Positions 32,873 to 41,282 of a DNA stretch of 42,100 nt are shown in pieces. Under the pieces are notes generated by a model. The model ran no database searches and was not told where the DNA came from. It saw only the letters and a list, made by a program, of their open reading frames with translations. The position numbers were made by a program, and so were the translations under genes. This DNA comes from Bacteroidota bacterium (lineage in GTDB: Bacteria > Bacteroidota > Ignavibacteria > Tepidaquicellales > Tepidaquicellaceae): assembly GCA_018266845.1 (NCBI GenBank), contig JAFDZO010000032.1:21676-63775 (forward strand). Direction: 5' to 3'. How positions within the stretch are numbered: the first letter of the stretch is position 1; the number at the start of each line of letters is the position of its first letter.

Positions 32873-33886
32873 TTAATTAATTTGCTTTATAATCTGGTCA
32901 ATCATCCAATGCTGTGAATTGAAAGGTCCCTCGTGCCAATTCAAATTTTCATCCCAGTACCCGGGACAGTTATAGTACGGTTCTTTTGTAAATCCATAGC
33001 TAAGCTCTACAATCAAAGGCTTGCCGTTATCAAAAACGTAGTCAATAACCAGACATTGGCTGTTTAGTTTTTTATTTAGTTCAAAAGAAATTCTTATTGT
33101 TTCATCATCGAAGTGCTTTTTTTCGAATAAAATATTTCCGCTTCCTGACGCTCTAAAATCATTCTCCCTGACCATTCTCTTTATAGCAAATGCTTTTTTA
33201 TCAATTACTATAACTCTTATATCAAAATTATTATTCGGAATAAAATCCTGAAAATAAATATATCCCTTTTCTTTGCCGGCAATTTTATCAAACTCTGTTG
33301 TATATCCAATACGAATAATTCCTTTAATTACATCTGTTATATTAGTTTTTCCTAATTTGTATTTGCGCCAGCGTTCTTTCAAATTTGACAGAGCTTCATA
33401 CTGTGAAAATCCTTTTCCAAAAGCTTTGTTAATAAGCGTAACCGCTTCTTTTTTACTTTTTGCCAAACGGACGTTTTGCGACCCTGCTCCTTTTCTTAAC
33501 TTGAATACTTTAGGAAACTTCGTACCTTCTGCCCATTTAAGAGCTTCAGGTTTATTGTAGAATACGTAAGTCGGGACCATTTGCGCTTGTATCGCTTCAA
33601 GCAGGTACTTTTGAGCAGCCTTATCGTCAAAGTGCCACATTGTATTAAAATCAGGAAAAACCTTTTTACCTGAAGCAGCAAGCGAAAGCAAAAGCTGTTT
33701 TGCGAATAAATAATCTTTTGCGTTATTATGGCTAAAGTGCCATAGGAGAGCATCACAGTCTGAAACCTCATTTACAATGTTATTGCTGTAACAGTTAACA
33801 ATCTTATAGGGGATTTTGCTGCTCTCACAATATTTAATCCAATCATCGCTGAATGTTCCTTTGGTATGGTGTATGGCAAGTTTCAA
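32873..33886 (-). CDS. ATP-grasp ligase (RimK-like)
   Basis: A 337-residue protein with a central ATP-grasp fold: FPKVFKLRKGAGSQNVRLAK (phosphate-binding), GYIYFQDFIPNNNFDIRVIVID (typical D-x-R-V), and CLVIDYVFDNGKPLIVELSYGF, where D and E bind Mg. N-terminal 90 residues form a Rossmann-like domain (KIVNCYSNN, DALLWHFSH). It is the third, most distant ATP-grasp protein of the run. TTG start (33884-33886), three bases after the DUF362 gene. The ligated substrate is unknown; acid or amino-acid attachment to a sugar is a reasonable guess. Confidence 0.78.
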   Translation of the reverse strand: MKLAIHHTKGTFSDDWIKYCESSKIPYKIVNCYSNNIVNEVSDCDALLWHFSHNNAKDYLFAKQLLLSLAASGKKVFPDFNTMWHFDDKAAQKYLLEAIQAQMVPTYVFYNKPEALKWAEGTKFPKVFKLRKGAGSQNVRLAKSKKEAVTLINKAFGKGFSQYEALSNLKERWRKYKLGKTNITDVIKGIIRIGYTTEFDKIAGKEKGYIYFQDFIPNNNFDIRVIVIDKKAFAIKRMVRENDFRASGSGNILFEKKHFDDETIRISFELNKKLNSQCLVIDYVFDNGKPLIVELSYGFTKEPYYNCPGYWDENLNWHEGPFNSQHWMIDQIIKQIN

Positions 33887-33889
33887 ATA

Positions 33890-35230
33890 TTAATCGGAGA
33901 CTTTTAAATAATTTACCCATCCCGGAGGCGGAACGGCTTTTACAGAATCTTTTTTCAAATCTTCAAGCGATACAGCGCTGCCATTATATCTGATGGAAAT
34001 TTTTCTATCTGACATAAATGATTTTGCCGCCACAAGAAGCGGGATTTTACTTACATCCATTCCCATCATTGAAGCCATACATATATCTGTTCTTGCCGAA
34101 TCATTAGAAAAGCATATAACTCCGAGATTTAGCGGATCCGGTTTTAATGGACCATCACCTTCACCTCCAATTATTCCGTCGCACAAACTATAGAGAATGC
34201 GCTGAGGTTTATCGCTAATTGTGCCGTCTTCTTTTCCAAAATTTACAATCGTATTTAGGTCCATAACCATACGCCATGTTGTGTCATTTCCATACCAGCC
34301 CGCCGCCAGATGGTCTGTGCTGCGGGGAAGCGAAAATCGCCAAATCATCGCAGACATTCTCACCCAAAACTTGTAAGATTTTTTCCCTAACCGCCTGTTT
34401 GCATTATCCTGTAAAACTTCGGCAGTGTATCGCAGGTAGTTTTTCCCCGGATAGCAGTCTCCGCCCATTCCTGTCCCCCCCAACCTATGATGTGGAAGGA
34501 AATCTTTATCGCCGTTAACACCGACGAGATTCTTTAAAGCTGCTGTTATTCCTGCTTTTTGGTGAGTTTTTACCTTGGGCAATGAGATAACTACATCTGC
34601 TTTAAACAATTCTTTTGTTATGCAATACTTGTGCATTCCTTTTTTGTGAGACTCGGTAAACCTGTCAGGGTTGTACTGTGTAACACGAAATAAGTTTTTT
34701 TCGGACGAAGTAATCGGCTCCAGATAACTTTTTTCAGCTACATCAAATATTATATACTCATCCAATGGCTTTCTATTGGTGATACTCCGGTTATCCTTTG
34801 CGTAAAAAACTACACGTCTGAAATCTTTAAGTGTAACGGGAATTTTGTATTTGTTAGAAAGATTTTCAACCCTTTCAATGAACTTCTCGCTAATCATTTT
34901 TTCCCAACGGCAGCCTTGTACAGGCGCGTCTCCGATAACAACACTTGCGGGGGATTTAGACAAAACTACTTCCAGCGCAGCAAGAATAAAATTATCATTT
35001 GTCTTTAAGCAAAGTTCATCTGCCGGTTTAACTGAATGTCTTACCCAATTCGGCTTAAGAAGAATTTTTTTACCTTTGAGATTTTCTTCAGTAATATACT
35101 CCGAAGTTAGGGATGAAATTTTCTCTACCATTCTTTGGTGGTCGAGGTAAATTTCTTTCAGCTTTTCTATAGTTCTTTCATTCTTATCCGTAAAGACAGA
35201 GGCAATATTTACAAATCCTTCATTATTCAT
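33890..35230 (-). CDS. DUF362 domain protein
   Basis: A 446-residue soluble protein. DUF362 blocks are visible: KILLKPNW, SVVIGDAPVQG, VVISLPKVKTHQKAG, AALKNLVGV, LCDGIIGGEGDGPL. There is no ferredoxin-like 4Cys motif, so it is the plain form. Function of the family is unknown; it recurs in surface-glycan clusters. The start at ATG 35230 (MNNEGF) was chosen over a longer frame to 35296 because it makes an 8-base overlap with the upstream gene and the extra residues (MLLFCFHCLIKNS) look like untranslated AT-rich DNA. Confidence 0.82.
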   Translation of the reverse strand: MNNEGFVNIASVFTDKNERTIEKLKEIYLDHQRMVEKISSLTSEYITEENLKGKKILLKPNWVRHSVKPADELCLKTNDNFILAALEVVLSKSPASVVIGDAPVQGCRWEKMISEKFIERVENLSNKYKIPVTLKDFRRVVFYAKDNRSITNRKPLDEYIIFDVAEKSYLEPITSSEKNLFRVTQYNPDRFTESHKKGMHKYCITKELFKADVVISLPKVKTHQKAGITAALKNLVGVNGDKDFLPHHRLGGTGMGGDCYPGKNYLRYTAEVLQDNANRRLGKKSYKFWVRMSAMIWRFSLPRSTDHLAAGWYGNDTTWRMVMDLNTIVNFGKEDGTISDKPQRILYSLCDGIIGGEGDGPLKPDPLNLGVICFSNDSARTDICMASMMGMDVSKIPLLVAAKSFMSDRKISIRYNGSAVSLEDLKKDSVKAVPPPGWVNYLKVSD

Positions 35231-35759
35231 TTTTGGATCGAAGTAAAAAAGAAGGATTGAGTTTTTTATAAGACAATGAAAACAAAATAACAACAATTGT
35301 AATTGTTATACCTTGCGTTAACAAATCCGTTGTAATTAGCGCGCCGTCAATCAGGTTTATTTTTATGAAAAAGAATTTTAGAGTATAATAAATTATTTTA
35401 CTCAGAATAATACTTACAAGCAAAACAACAGGAGCAAAACGGCTTGTCTTTTTAAATATTGATACAAAAAGAAATACGTTTGCAGCCAGTTCAATGGAAA
35501 TCAATATAGCTTTGTAAAAAACCGGGTGCCCCGTTATCAAAGTCGAGATAAGCGGTATAGTAAGCGCAAGAAGATATGCATTAGGTTCACTTCTGGAAAA
35601 GAGAAATCCGGTTAAGAGAAGGATTCTCATAGGGTCAAGAAGATATACAGGTATAACTGAAACGTGAGAGAATGCAGGAATAAAATATACCAATGCTAAA
35701 ATGACAGCATCGGTAAGGAAAATTTTTAATAATGAAATGTTTGAAGTTTTTGCTACCAT
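35223..35759 (-). CDS. Polytopic membrane protein of unknown function
   Basis: A 178-residue protein with five or six hydrophobic segments (about 12-30, 35-55, 60-75, 82-103, 110-130, 145-165). No family is recognised; size and topology are like small substrate-binding subunits of ECF-type carriers, but no signature supports that. It lies between the twin deacetylase genes and the DUF362 gene, with an eight-base overlap to the latter, so it may be part of a sub-module. Confidence 0.65.
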   Translation of the reverse strand: MVAKTSNISLLKIFLTDAVILALVYFIPAFSHVSVIPVYLLDPMRILLLTGFLFSRSEPNAYLLALTIPLISTLITGHPVFYKAILISIELAANVFLFVSIFKKTSRFAPVVLLVSIILSKIIYYTLKFFFIKINLIDGALITTDLLTQGITITIVVILFSLSYKKLNPSFLLRSKNE

Positions 35760-35768
35760 AAAATTTGC

Positions 35769-36890
35769 TTAGTTGTTCATAGTGTCGCCAAGCATATCTG
35801 ACGACATAAATTCAACATCACTCCATTTTGATTTTATCTTTTTAAGAAGTCCGGTCAACAGCTTTAGATTTTTATCTCTATTATCCGGGTTTATGAAGCC
35901 GATAAAATTTAGTCTGTGCGAGCCGATTACAGCAGGTTTTTTCCATTTAAAAGCGATTTCAATTCTGTTCATACAATCGGAAACATTATCAATACCGGGA
36001 GTTAATGCAGGTTCAAAAAAAGCATTTCTAACAAGATACCGCTGCCCGAATTTGTTTTTTTCTCCCTGGTAATGAAATTTCTTTTTAATCGGAAGACCAT
36101 AGTGCTCACTATGGGTTTTTTGAACCATTATACCCTGTAGATACTTTACACCATTGATATTAAGAGTTTCTTCAAGCAGTGGATTCCAAGTATAACTTGG
36201 CGCTATAAAAGATTTTGACTTCATTCCCCAAATCTCTTCAAAAATTTTTAATGAGTCTGAAGCAATCTCCTTCTGTTCCGAGATGTTCTTATTTGAACCA
36301 AAGGCATCCATAAATTCATCTTTGTATTTCGGTTTTGAGGAAGGGTGGACGGAAAACATATTATGTTCAAAAGCTATCTTTGTAAATTCGTCGTTGTTTC
36401 TCAGTGATTCCATCCATAGGTCAACATTAACGTGCTCTCTTCCGTGAGATTGAGGCTTAATTAATTTTTTGCCAATTCCTTCTTTATATAGATTTAGTAC
36501 CCTATCGTGTGAAGGATATTTTTTTAAAGTATCCGTGAATAATTCGTAATGGTATTTTTGAAAATTATCATTTTTGATTTTTTCAAAATCGGGATTGGCA
36601 ACGATATTGTTGGCAGTTAAAATTGCCGGATTTCCGTTTACATCCTTAACTGAATTAAGAGTTTCAAGAAGAAACTCCATATCATCGTTTGACTCTAACG
36701 CATCGTTGCTATTGTATGGGCATTTATCCACTTCCAGCCCTTTGCTAAGAAAAAAATTGTATGCCCCTTTTGATGCCATTCTGACAGTGCCCCAGTCATC
36801 AGATTCAATTACAACAATTTTTCTATTGGTGCGCCATCCCGGAATACTTTGAAGATTTCTTGTTAAGCGCTTTCTATAACTAATCTGCAT
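35769..36890 (-). CDS. Polysaccharide deacetylase-like protein, copy 2
   Basis: A 373-residue protein with a deacetylase-like fold. The motif ESDDWGT (D31, D32), the SHGREHVN block and the terminal GSHRLNFIG His-rich loop correspond to the metal-binding and catalytic residues of the NodB-like family. Removing N- or O-acetyl groups from glycans is inferred. It is a clear paralogue of the next gene upstream: the same N-terminus NL..IPGW.T.RKI, the same ANPDF.KI and GREH.NV blocks. Their coding regions overlap by 11 bases. Confidence 0.78.
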   Translation of the reverse strand: MQISYRKRLTRNLQSIPGWRTNRKIVVIESDDWGTVRMASKGAYNFFLSKGLEVDKCPYNSNDALESNDDMEFLLETLNSVKDVNGNPAILTANNIVANPDFEKIKNDNFQKYHYELFTDTLKKYPSHDRVLNLYKEGIGKKLIKPQSHGREHVNVDLWMESLRNNDEFTKIAFEHNMFSVHPSSKPKYKDEFMDAFGSNKNISEQKEIASDSLKIFEEIWGMKSKSFIAPSYTWNPLLEETLNINGVKYLQGIMVQKTHSEHYGLPIKKKFHYQGEKNKFGQRYLVRNAFFEPALTPGIDNVSDCMNRIEIAFKWKKPAVIGSHRLNFIGFINPDNRDKNLKLLTGLLKKIKSKWSDVEFMSSDMLGDTMNN

Positions 36891-38019
36891 CTGCGCTTTG
36901 CGTAATTAATTCGCCAAGTTCAGCTGAAGTCATAAACTCAACATCACTCCATTTTTTAGTAACATTTTTTAATAAGTTATCGAGTTGTTCCAACCCCTGT
37001 TTCCTGTTTTTTTCATTAATGAATCCAATGTAATTTACCCTGTGTGTTGAAATTACAGCGGGCTTATTCCATCTGAAAGCGGCTTCAATGTCTTTCAGGC
37101 ATTTTTCGTAGCCGTATTGTTCGGCGGATTGTCCATGCTCAAATTGAGAATTCCTTACAAGGAAAGTCTGCCCGTATTCGTTTTTTTTACCTATATATCT
37201 AAAGTTAGTTTTGTATTGTCCGTTGCCTAACGACTCAGGCTGGTTTCTTGAACCGATTAAAAATTTAATGCCCATTTGGCTTAAATCTTTTTCTAAGCCT
37301 GTATTCATTAAACTATTGGGAGCTACGAAGTATTCTGCTTTATATCCAAGCAGTTTTTCGAAAAGATTTAATCCGTCTTTTATTATTTCAGCCAAAACAA
37401 TATTCTCGCTTACGTCATCTATGTCAACAGCAGCTAAGAACTCTCCCCTTATCTCATTTGATTCTACATCGCTCAGACCAAAAAAATTATAATCAAAGCA
37501 AAGCTTGGTAGCGGGGAAATCACCGTTAAGGCAATTCATCCACCTTTTTACATTCAGATGCTCTCTGCCATGAAACTGCGGAACAAAAATTTTATTTTTA
37601 ATACCTTCCTGCCAGAGCTGAAATACTTTGTTGTGAGAAGAGCCGTATTTATTCAGAGTTTCAGTTACCGGTTCGTAGAAGTACTCTTTAAAATTGTTAT
37701 CTCTGATTTTTTGAAAATCAGGATTTGCCACTAAACATATAGGTGTAAATGCAGCGCTTCTGCCGTTCTTATCTTTATAGCGAGTGAGGACTTCAAACAG
37801 ACCTTCTAAATCGTTATTGCTTTCAAGACTATCGTTATTATTGTAATAATTTTGGTCTGCTTTTATCCCAAGTTTGATTAGCTTATCCTGAACTTCTTTT
37901 GAAGGCATTCTGATCGTACCCCAGTCATCGGATTCAAATACTAAAATTTTTCTTTTTGTTTTCCACCCGGGAATGTTTCTCAGGTTAGAAATTATATTCG
38001 CTTTTAATTTACCGAGCAT
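36880..38019 (-). CDS. Polysaccharide deacetylase-like protein, copy 1
   Basis: A 379-residue paralogue of the previous entry. It keeps FESDDWGT (D31, D32), QFHGREHLN and STHRVNYIG, so both copies look active; they differ mainly in the middle loops, e.g. NYNNNDSLESN here. The pair probably arose by gene duplication, then diverged. It lies 18 bp after the asparagine-synthase-like gene. Different acetylated positions or sugars could be the targets. Confidence 0.78.
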   Translation of the reverse strand: MLGKLKANIISNLRNIPGWKTKRKILVFESDDWGTIRMPSKEVQDKLIKLGIKADQNYYNNNDSLESNNDLEGLFEVLTRYKDKNGRSAAFTPICLVANPDFQKIRDNNFKEYFYEPVTETLNKYGSSHNKVFQLWQEGIKNKIFVPQFHGREHLNVKRWMNCLNGDFPATKLCFDYNFFGLSDVESNEIRGEFLAAVDIDDVSENIVLAEIIKDGLNLFEKLLGYKAEYFVAPNSLMNTGLEKDLSQMGIKFLIGSRNQPESLGNGQYKTNFRYIGKKNEYGQTFLVRNSQFEHGQSAEQYGYEKCLKDIEAAFRWNKPAVISTHRVNYIGFINEKNRKQGLEQLDNLLKNVTKKWSDVEFMTSAELGELITQSADAD

Positions 38020-38037
38020 TTATAAGTTTAGGGTATT

Positions 38038-39927
38038 TTATTGAGGGATTTCAAAAATAATTTTATCTTTATAAAAATCTATCCAGGTAATCAGAACTAA
38101 TGCTTTCCACAAAATTATTCCATGGTCTTTTATACTATTTCTGTGCTCATCAAGCAGCTTCAGAAGATACTTTGTATCAATAATGTGGCTGAGTTCATTA
38201 TTGTTTTTAAAAGCCTCAAATTTCGATTTAGCATACTCGTATAAGCTTGTCCTTAACCATTCTTTAATGGGAACGTTAAATCCTTTTTTCTTAGCTCCTA
38301 AAATCTCATCCGGCACTATCCCTGCCAGACTCTTTCTCAGGAGATATTTCTTTTCTCCTTTGAGAACTTTATAATTAGAAGGCAGATATAGGATATAATC
38401 AGTTAAGTCATTATCAAGGAAAGGAACTCTCGCTTCTATGCTTGTTAACATTGTTGCCTTGTCAACTTTTTCAAGATACGTATGAGGCAAAAGAATTTCG
38501 AAATCTGTATATAACATTCTTTGAACCAGTTCTTCATTTTTAAACATTTCGTTCTTATCTTCATATACTTTAAACGGATTTTGAAGATATAGCTTTTCTT
38601 TCCATTTTGTATTAAAAATTTCTTCGGGTCTTGCAATAGGAGTAGTTTCGGTTAACAATAGAGCCATTCTCATGGCATCGGATTTTTGGCTCAGAGCAAG
38701 CGCCATTCTATCAGCTCGGTGTCTTAGGAATCTATTAAGTAAAACTTTGCTCAAAATTTTAGAGCTTATTGTCCAAAATTTTAAATGATGAAGTAAATTG
38801 TAGCGTCTGTAACCGGCAAACAATTCATCGCCGCCATCTCCTTGAAGAACTACTTTAATATCAGAACTGCATTGCTTGGCAAGAAGGTAAAGCGGGAAGT
38901 TTGCAGAATCAGCAAAGGGTTCATCATATTGAAAAACAAGATTTTCAAAATCTTCTGCAATATTCTTTGATTCCACTTTCATTTCATGGTGATCTGTCTT
39001 AAACTTCTTTGCCGTGATAGATGCTAAAGCTAACTCGCTTCCTCCAATATTGAAATCATATTCAACAGAATATGTGTTTAACTTTCCTGTTATGTGGCGT
39101 GAAGCAAAAGCAGTAATAGCTGCGGAGTCAATTCCGCCGCTTAAGAAAATTCCGACAGGTACATCACTCATAAGCTGGCGTTTGACAGCAGCTTCAAGTA
39201 ATTCCCTTGTTCTGGCAACAGCCTGATCAAAAGAGTCTTTTCTTGTGCCAGGGTGATTCTGGGAAATTGACCAGAAAGTTTTTTGTACTTTCGAAAAGCT
39301 CTGAAGGTTAATTTCAATGGAGGTGCCCGGAGTTTGTTTGTATAAATTATTTATGAGAGTTTGATTTGAAAGTGTGTTGCCATACCAAAGATACTCTGAC
39401 AAACCCTGAACATTCACTTTGAATGAGTTTAGCCATTTCAAAATGATTTTTGCTTCTGAAGCAAATGCGATAAAAGAATCATCCTCATAAATATATAACG
39501 GTTTAACTCCAAACCTGTCTCGAGCTAAAGTGAGAGTATTTTTCAGACGGTCATGAATTGCAAGTGCAAAAATTCCGTTCCATTCTTTAAAAGTTTCAAT
39601 ACCATAATCATCGAAATTATTTAATAGCACCTCAGTGTCAGATGTAGTATGAAGCTTAAAATTATTTTTTGAGGCAAGTTCTTTGTAATTGTAAACCTCG
39701 CCGTTATAAACAATTACTTTGTTTTTATCTTCCGTAAAAAATGGCTGATTAGAACGTTCCTCAATATCAATGATGCTAAGCCGGAAATGAAAGAGAGCGA
39801 GATTACCGGAGTAATACTCGCCGAAATTATCGGGTCCTCTATGCCCAATAAGTTTTGCGGCTTCTTTGAATTTAGAGAAATCGTAGCTTTCGCCAGATTT
39901 AGCTATGAGTCCTGCTAAGCCGCACAT
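38038..39927 (-). CDS. Asparagine synthase-like glutamine-hydrolysing amidotransferase
   Basis: A 629-residue two-domain protein: N-terminal glutaminase with nucleophile Cys2 (MCGLAGLI), RLSIID, YNGEVYNYKEL, and a C-terminal ATP-pyrophosphatase domain with SGGIDSAAI and GDGGDELFAGYRR. The AsnB family makes asparagine, but members inside glycan clusters are thought to amidate sugar or peptide carboxylates. Here a neighbouring UDP-GlcA-epimerase type gene and ATP-grasp genes make amidation of a uronic acid or amino acid plausible. A 77-bp gap precedes it. Confidence 0.92.
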   Translation of the reverse strand: MCGLAGLIAKSGESYDFSKFKEAAKLIGHRGPDNFGEYYSGNLALFHFRLSIIDIEERSNQPFFTEDKNKVIVYNGEVYNYKELASKNNFKLHTTSDTEVLLNNFDDYGIETFKEWNGIFALAIHDRLKNTLTLARDRFGVKPLYIYEDDSFIAFASEAKIILKWLNSFKVNVQGLSEYLWYGNTLSNQTLINNLYKQTPGTSIEINLQSFSKVQKTFWSISQNHPGTRKDSFDQAVARTRELLEAAVKRQLMSDVPVGIFLSGGIDSAAITAFASRHITGKLNTYSVEYDFNIGGSELALASITAKKFKTDHHEMKVESKNIAEDFENLVFQYDEPFADSANFPLYLLAKQCSSDIKVVLQGDGGDELFAGYRRYNLLHHLKFWTISSKILSKVLLNRFLRHRADRMALALSQKSDAMRMALLLTETTPIARPEEIFNTKWKEKLYLQNPFKVYEDKNEMFKNEELVQRMLYTDFEILLPHTYLEKVDKATMLTSIEARVPFLDNDLTDYILYLPSNYKVLKGEKKYLLRKSLAGIVPDEILGAKKKGFNVPIKEWLRTSLYEYAKSKFEAFKNNNELSHIIDTKYLLKLLDEHRNSIKDHGIILWKALVLITWIDFYKDKIIFEIPQ

Positions 39928-40004
39928 AAAAATTTATTTAAGTGTGTTGAATTAAAAATCATCATTATAGGGGAAAGGGTTGAAATGAATTATTTATTAA
40001 ATGA

Positions 40005-41267
40005 TTACTTGATTAAATTTATTAAAGCTGTATCGCCTTGAAAAAACATTATCACTATTGGGTTACCGAGAATGGTAGATACTCCGAACGTATCTAAGCT
40101 CATTCTAAATCTTACAATGATAAATAACCAAAGCATTGGTACAGCCAAAGGAATTAATTTGTTTAAAACGGTTTCTTTCGGACCGATTTCAACATAGAAA
40201 ATTATGAACACTATTGCATATAAATTTGAAAGCGCAAGAAATCTTCCACCGGAAGGAAGCAGAGAAGCAACGTTAGACATACCATACAATAAAAGAGTAA
40301 AACAAATTAAACGTAACAAATTAGGGTGAGCCCGCACAAAATCTTTTCCTCGGAAAAAAATAACAGAAATAAAAATTATTATTAACCACTTTAATACATT
40401 TTCGTGACCTTTTACATACCAATTCAAGTTGCTGGAAGCTGCATCCTCCTTTAGTTCTTTAGCTCTTTCTACATTAGTATAGCCGGATGTCCGAACCTGA
40501 AAAACTTCCGGGAAATTATTCGCAACAATTTCATTGACTGCTTCTATATTTACTGAAGTTACAAACATTGAAGCAATAAAAATCATGTAGTAAATAAAAA
40601 ATCGGTTTCCTAAAATCATATAAACAATTAATATGATAACAGGGAAAACAAATGAAAAGTGCACAAGGCAGGAAAGCAAACAAAATATTAGTTTCTTCAT
40701 ATCCCTTTCAAACAAAAACGGCAATGAGCCATAAAGGAAGATATGTGTAGCAGAACAAAACCGAAACCCGTTCAAATCCCAAATAGGGGCGATAACAGCA
40801 AAGCAAAGCAAAAGAGGAAAAAGCATTTTCTTTGAGCTAAAATCAATTCGCTCAAGCACATACCAAATGTTTCTTGAGTAAAAGAAGCCAACGATTAATC
40901 CGTATGCTGCAAATAAAAACCTGAAATCACTGGTAAATTGCGCTACCAGATAACTTAAAATAGGTTCAACAATATCAATGCTAATACCTGTTGAAAAATT
41001 ATCGACAGAGAAAAGTGTCCCGAGAAATTGAGAAAAGGTTAAATTATCAGTAACGTTTTTGAGAAACCACTCTTTATACCTCATTGAGTCCATCTCATCA
41101 TTAAAAATTACAAACGTATAACCGTAAAATATGGTGAACGCCCAGATGATGTTTTTTGCAAATGAACGTTTGTAATGCTTAATCGAATAAAGAACTGTAA
41201 GGAAAGGGGACAAAATAAAAAATATCCAAATTCCTAAATTTCCTTTTTTTTCTGCTCTGATGCTCAA
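40005..41267 (-). CDS. EpsG-like polysaccharide polymerase (Wzy-type)
   Basis: A 420-residue multi-pass membrane protein with about ten hydrophobic segments. The early DEMDSMRYKEWF motif and the later large periplasmic loop (about residues 240-295) are characteristic of EpsG/Wzy-type polymerases, which link repeat units outside the membrane. Start TTG at 41267; no ATG gives the first membrane segment. It lies 15 bp after the partial glycosyltransferase gene. Confidence 0.8.
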   Translation of the reverse strand: MSIRAEKKGNLGIWIFFILSPFLTVLYSIKHYKRSFAKNIIWAFTIFYGYTFVIFNDEMDSMRYKEWFLKNVTDNLTFSQFLGTLFSVDNFSTGISIDIVEPILSYLVAQFTSDFRFLFAAYGLIVGFFYSRNIWYVLERIDFSSKKMLFPLLLCFAVIAPIWDLNGFRFCSATHIFLYGSLPFLFERDMKKLIFCLLSCLVHFSFVFPVIILIVYMILGNRFFIYYMIFIASMFVTSVNIEAVNEIVANNFPEVFQVRTSGYTNVERAKELKEDAASSNLNWYVKGHENVLKWLIIIFISVIFFRGKDFVRAHPNLLRLICFTLLLYGMSNVASLLPSGGRFLALSNLYAIVFIIFYVEIGPKETVLNKLIPLAVPMLWLFIIVRFRMSLDTFGVSTILGNPIVIMFFQGDTALINLIK

Positions 41268-41282
41268 TCTCTTTAAATAAAA

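Noticed and set aside
34276..34518. 80-residue plus-strand ORF opposite DUF362
   Set aside because: It is antisense to conserved DUF362 blocks with no independent support.
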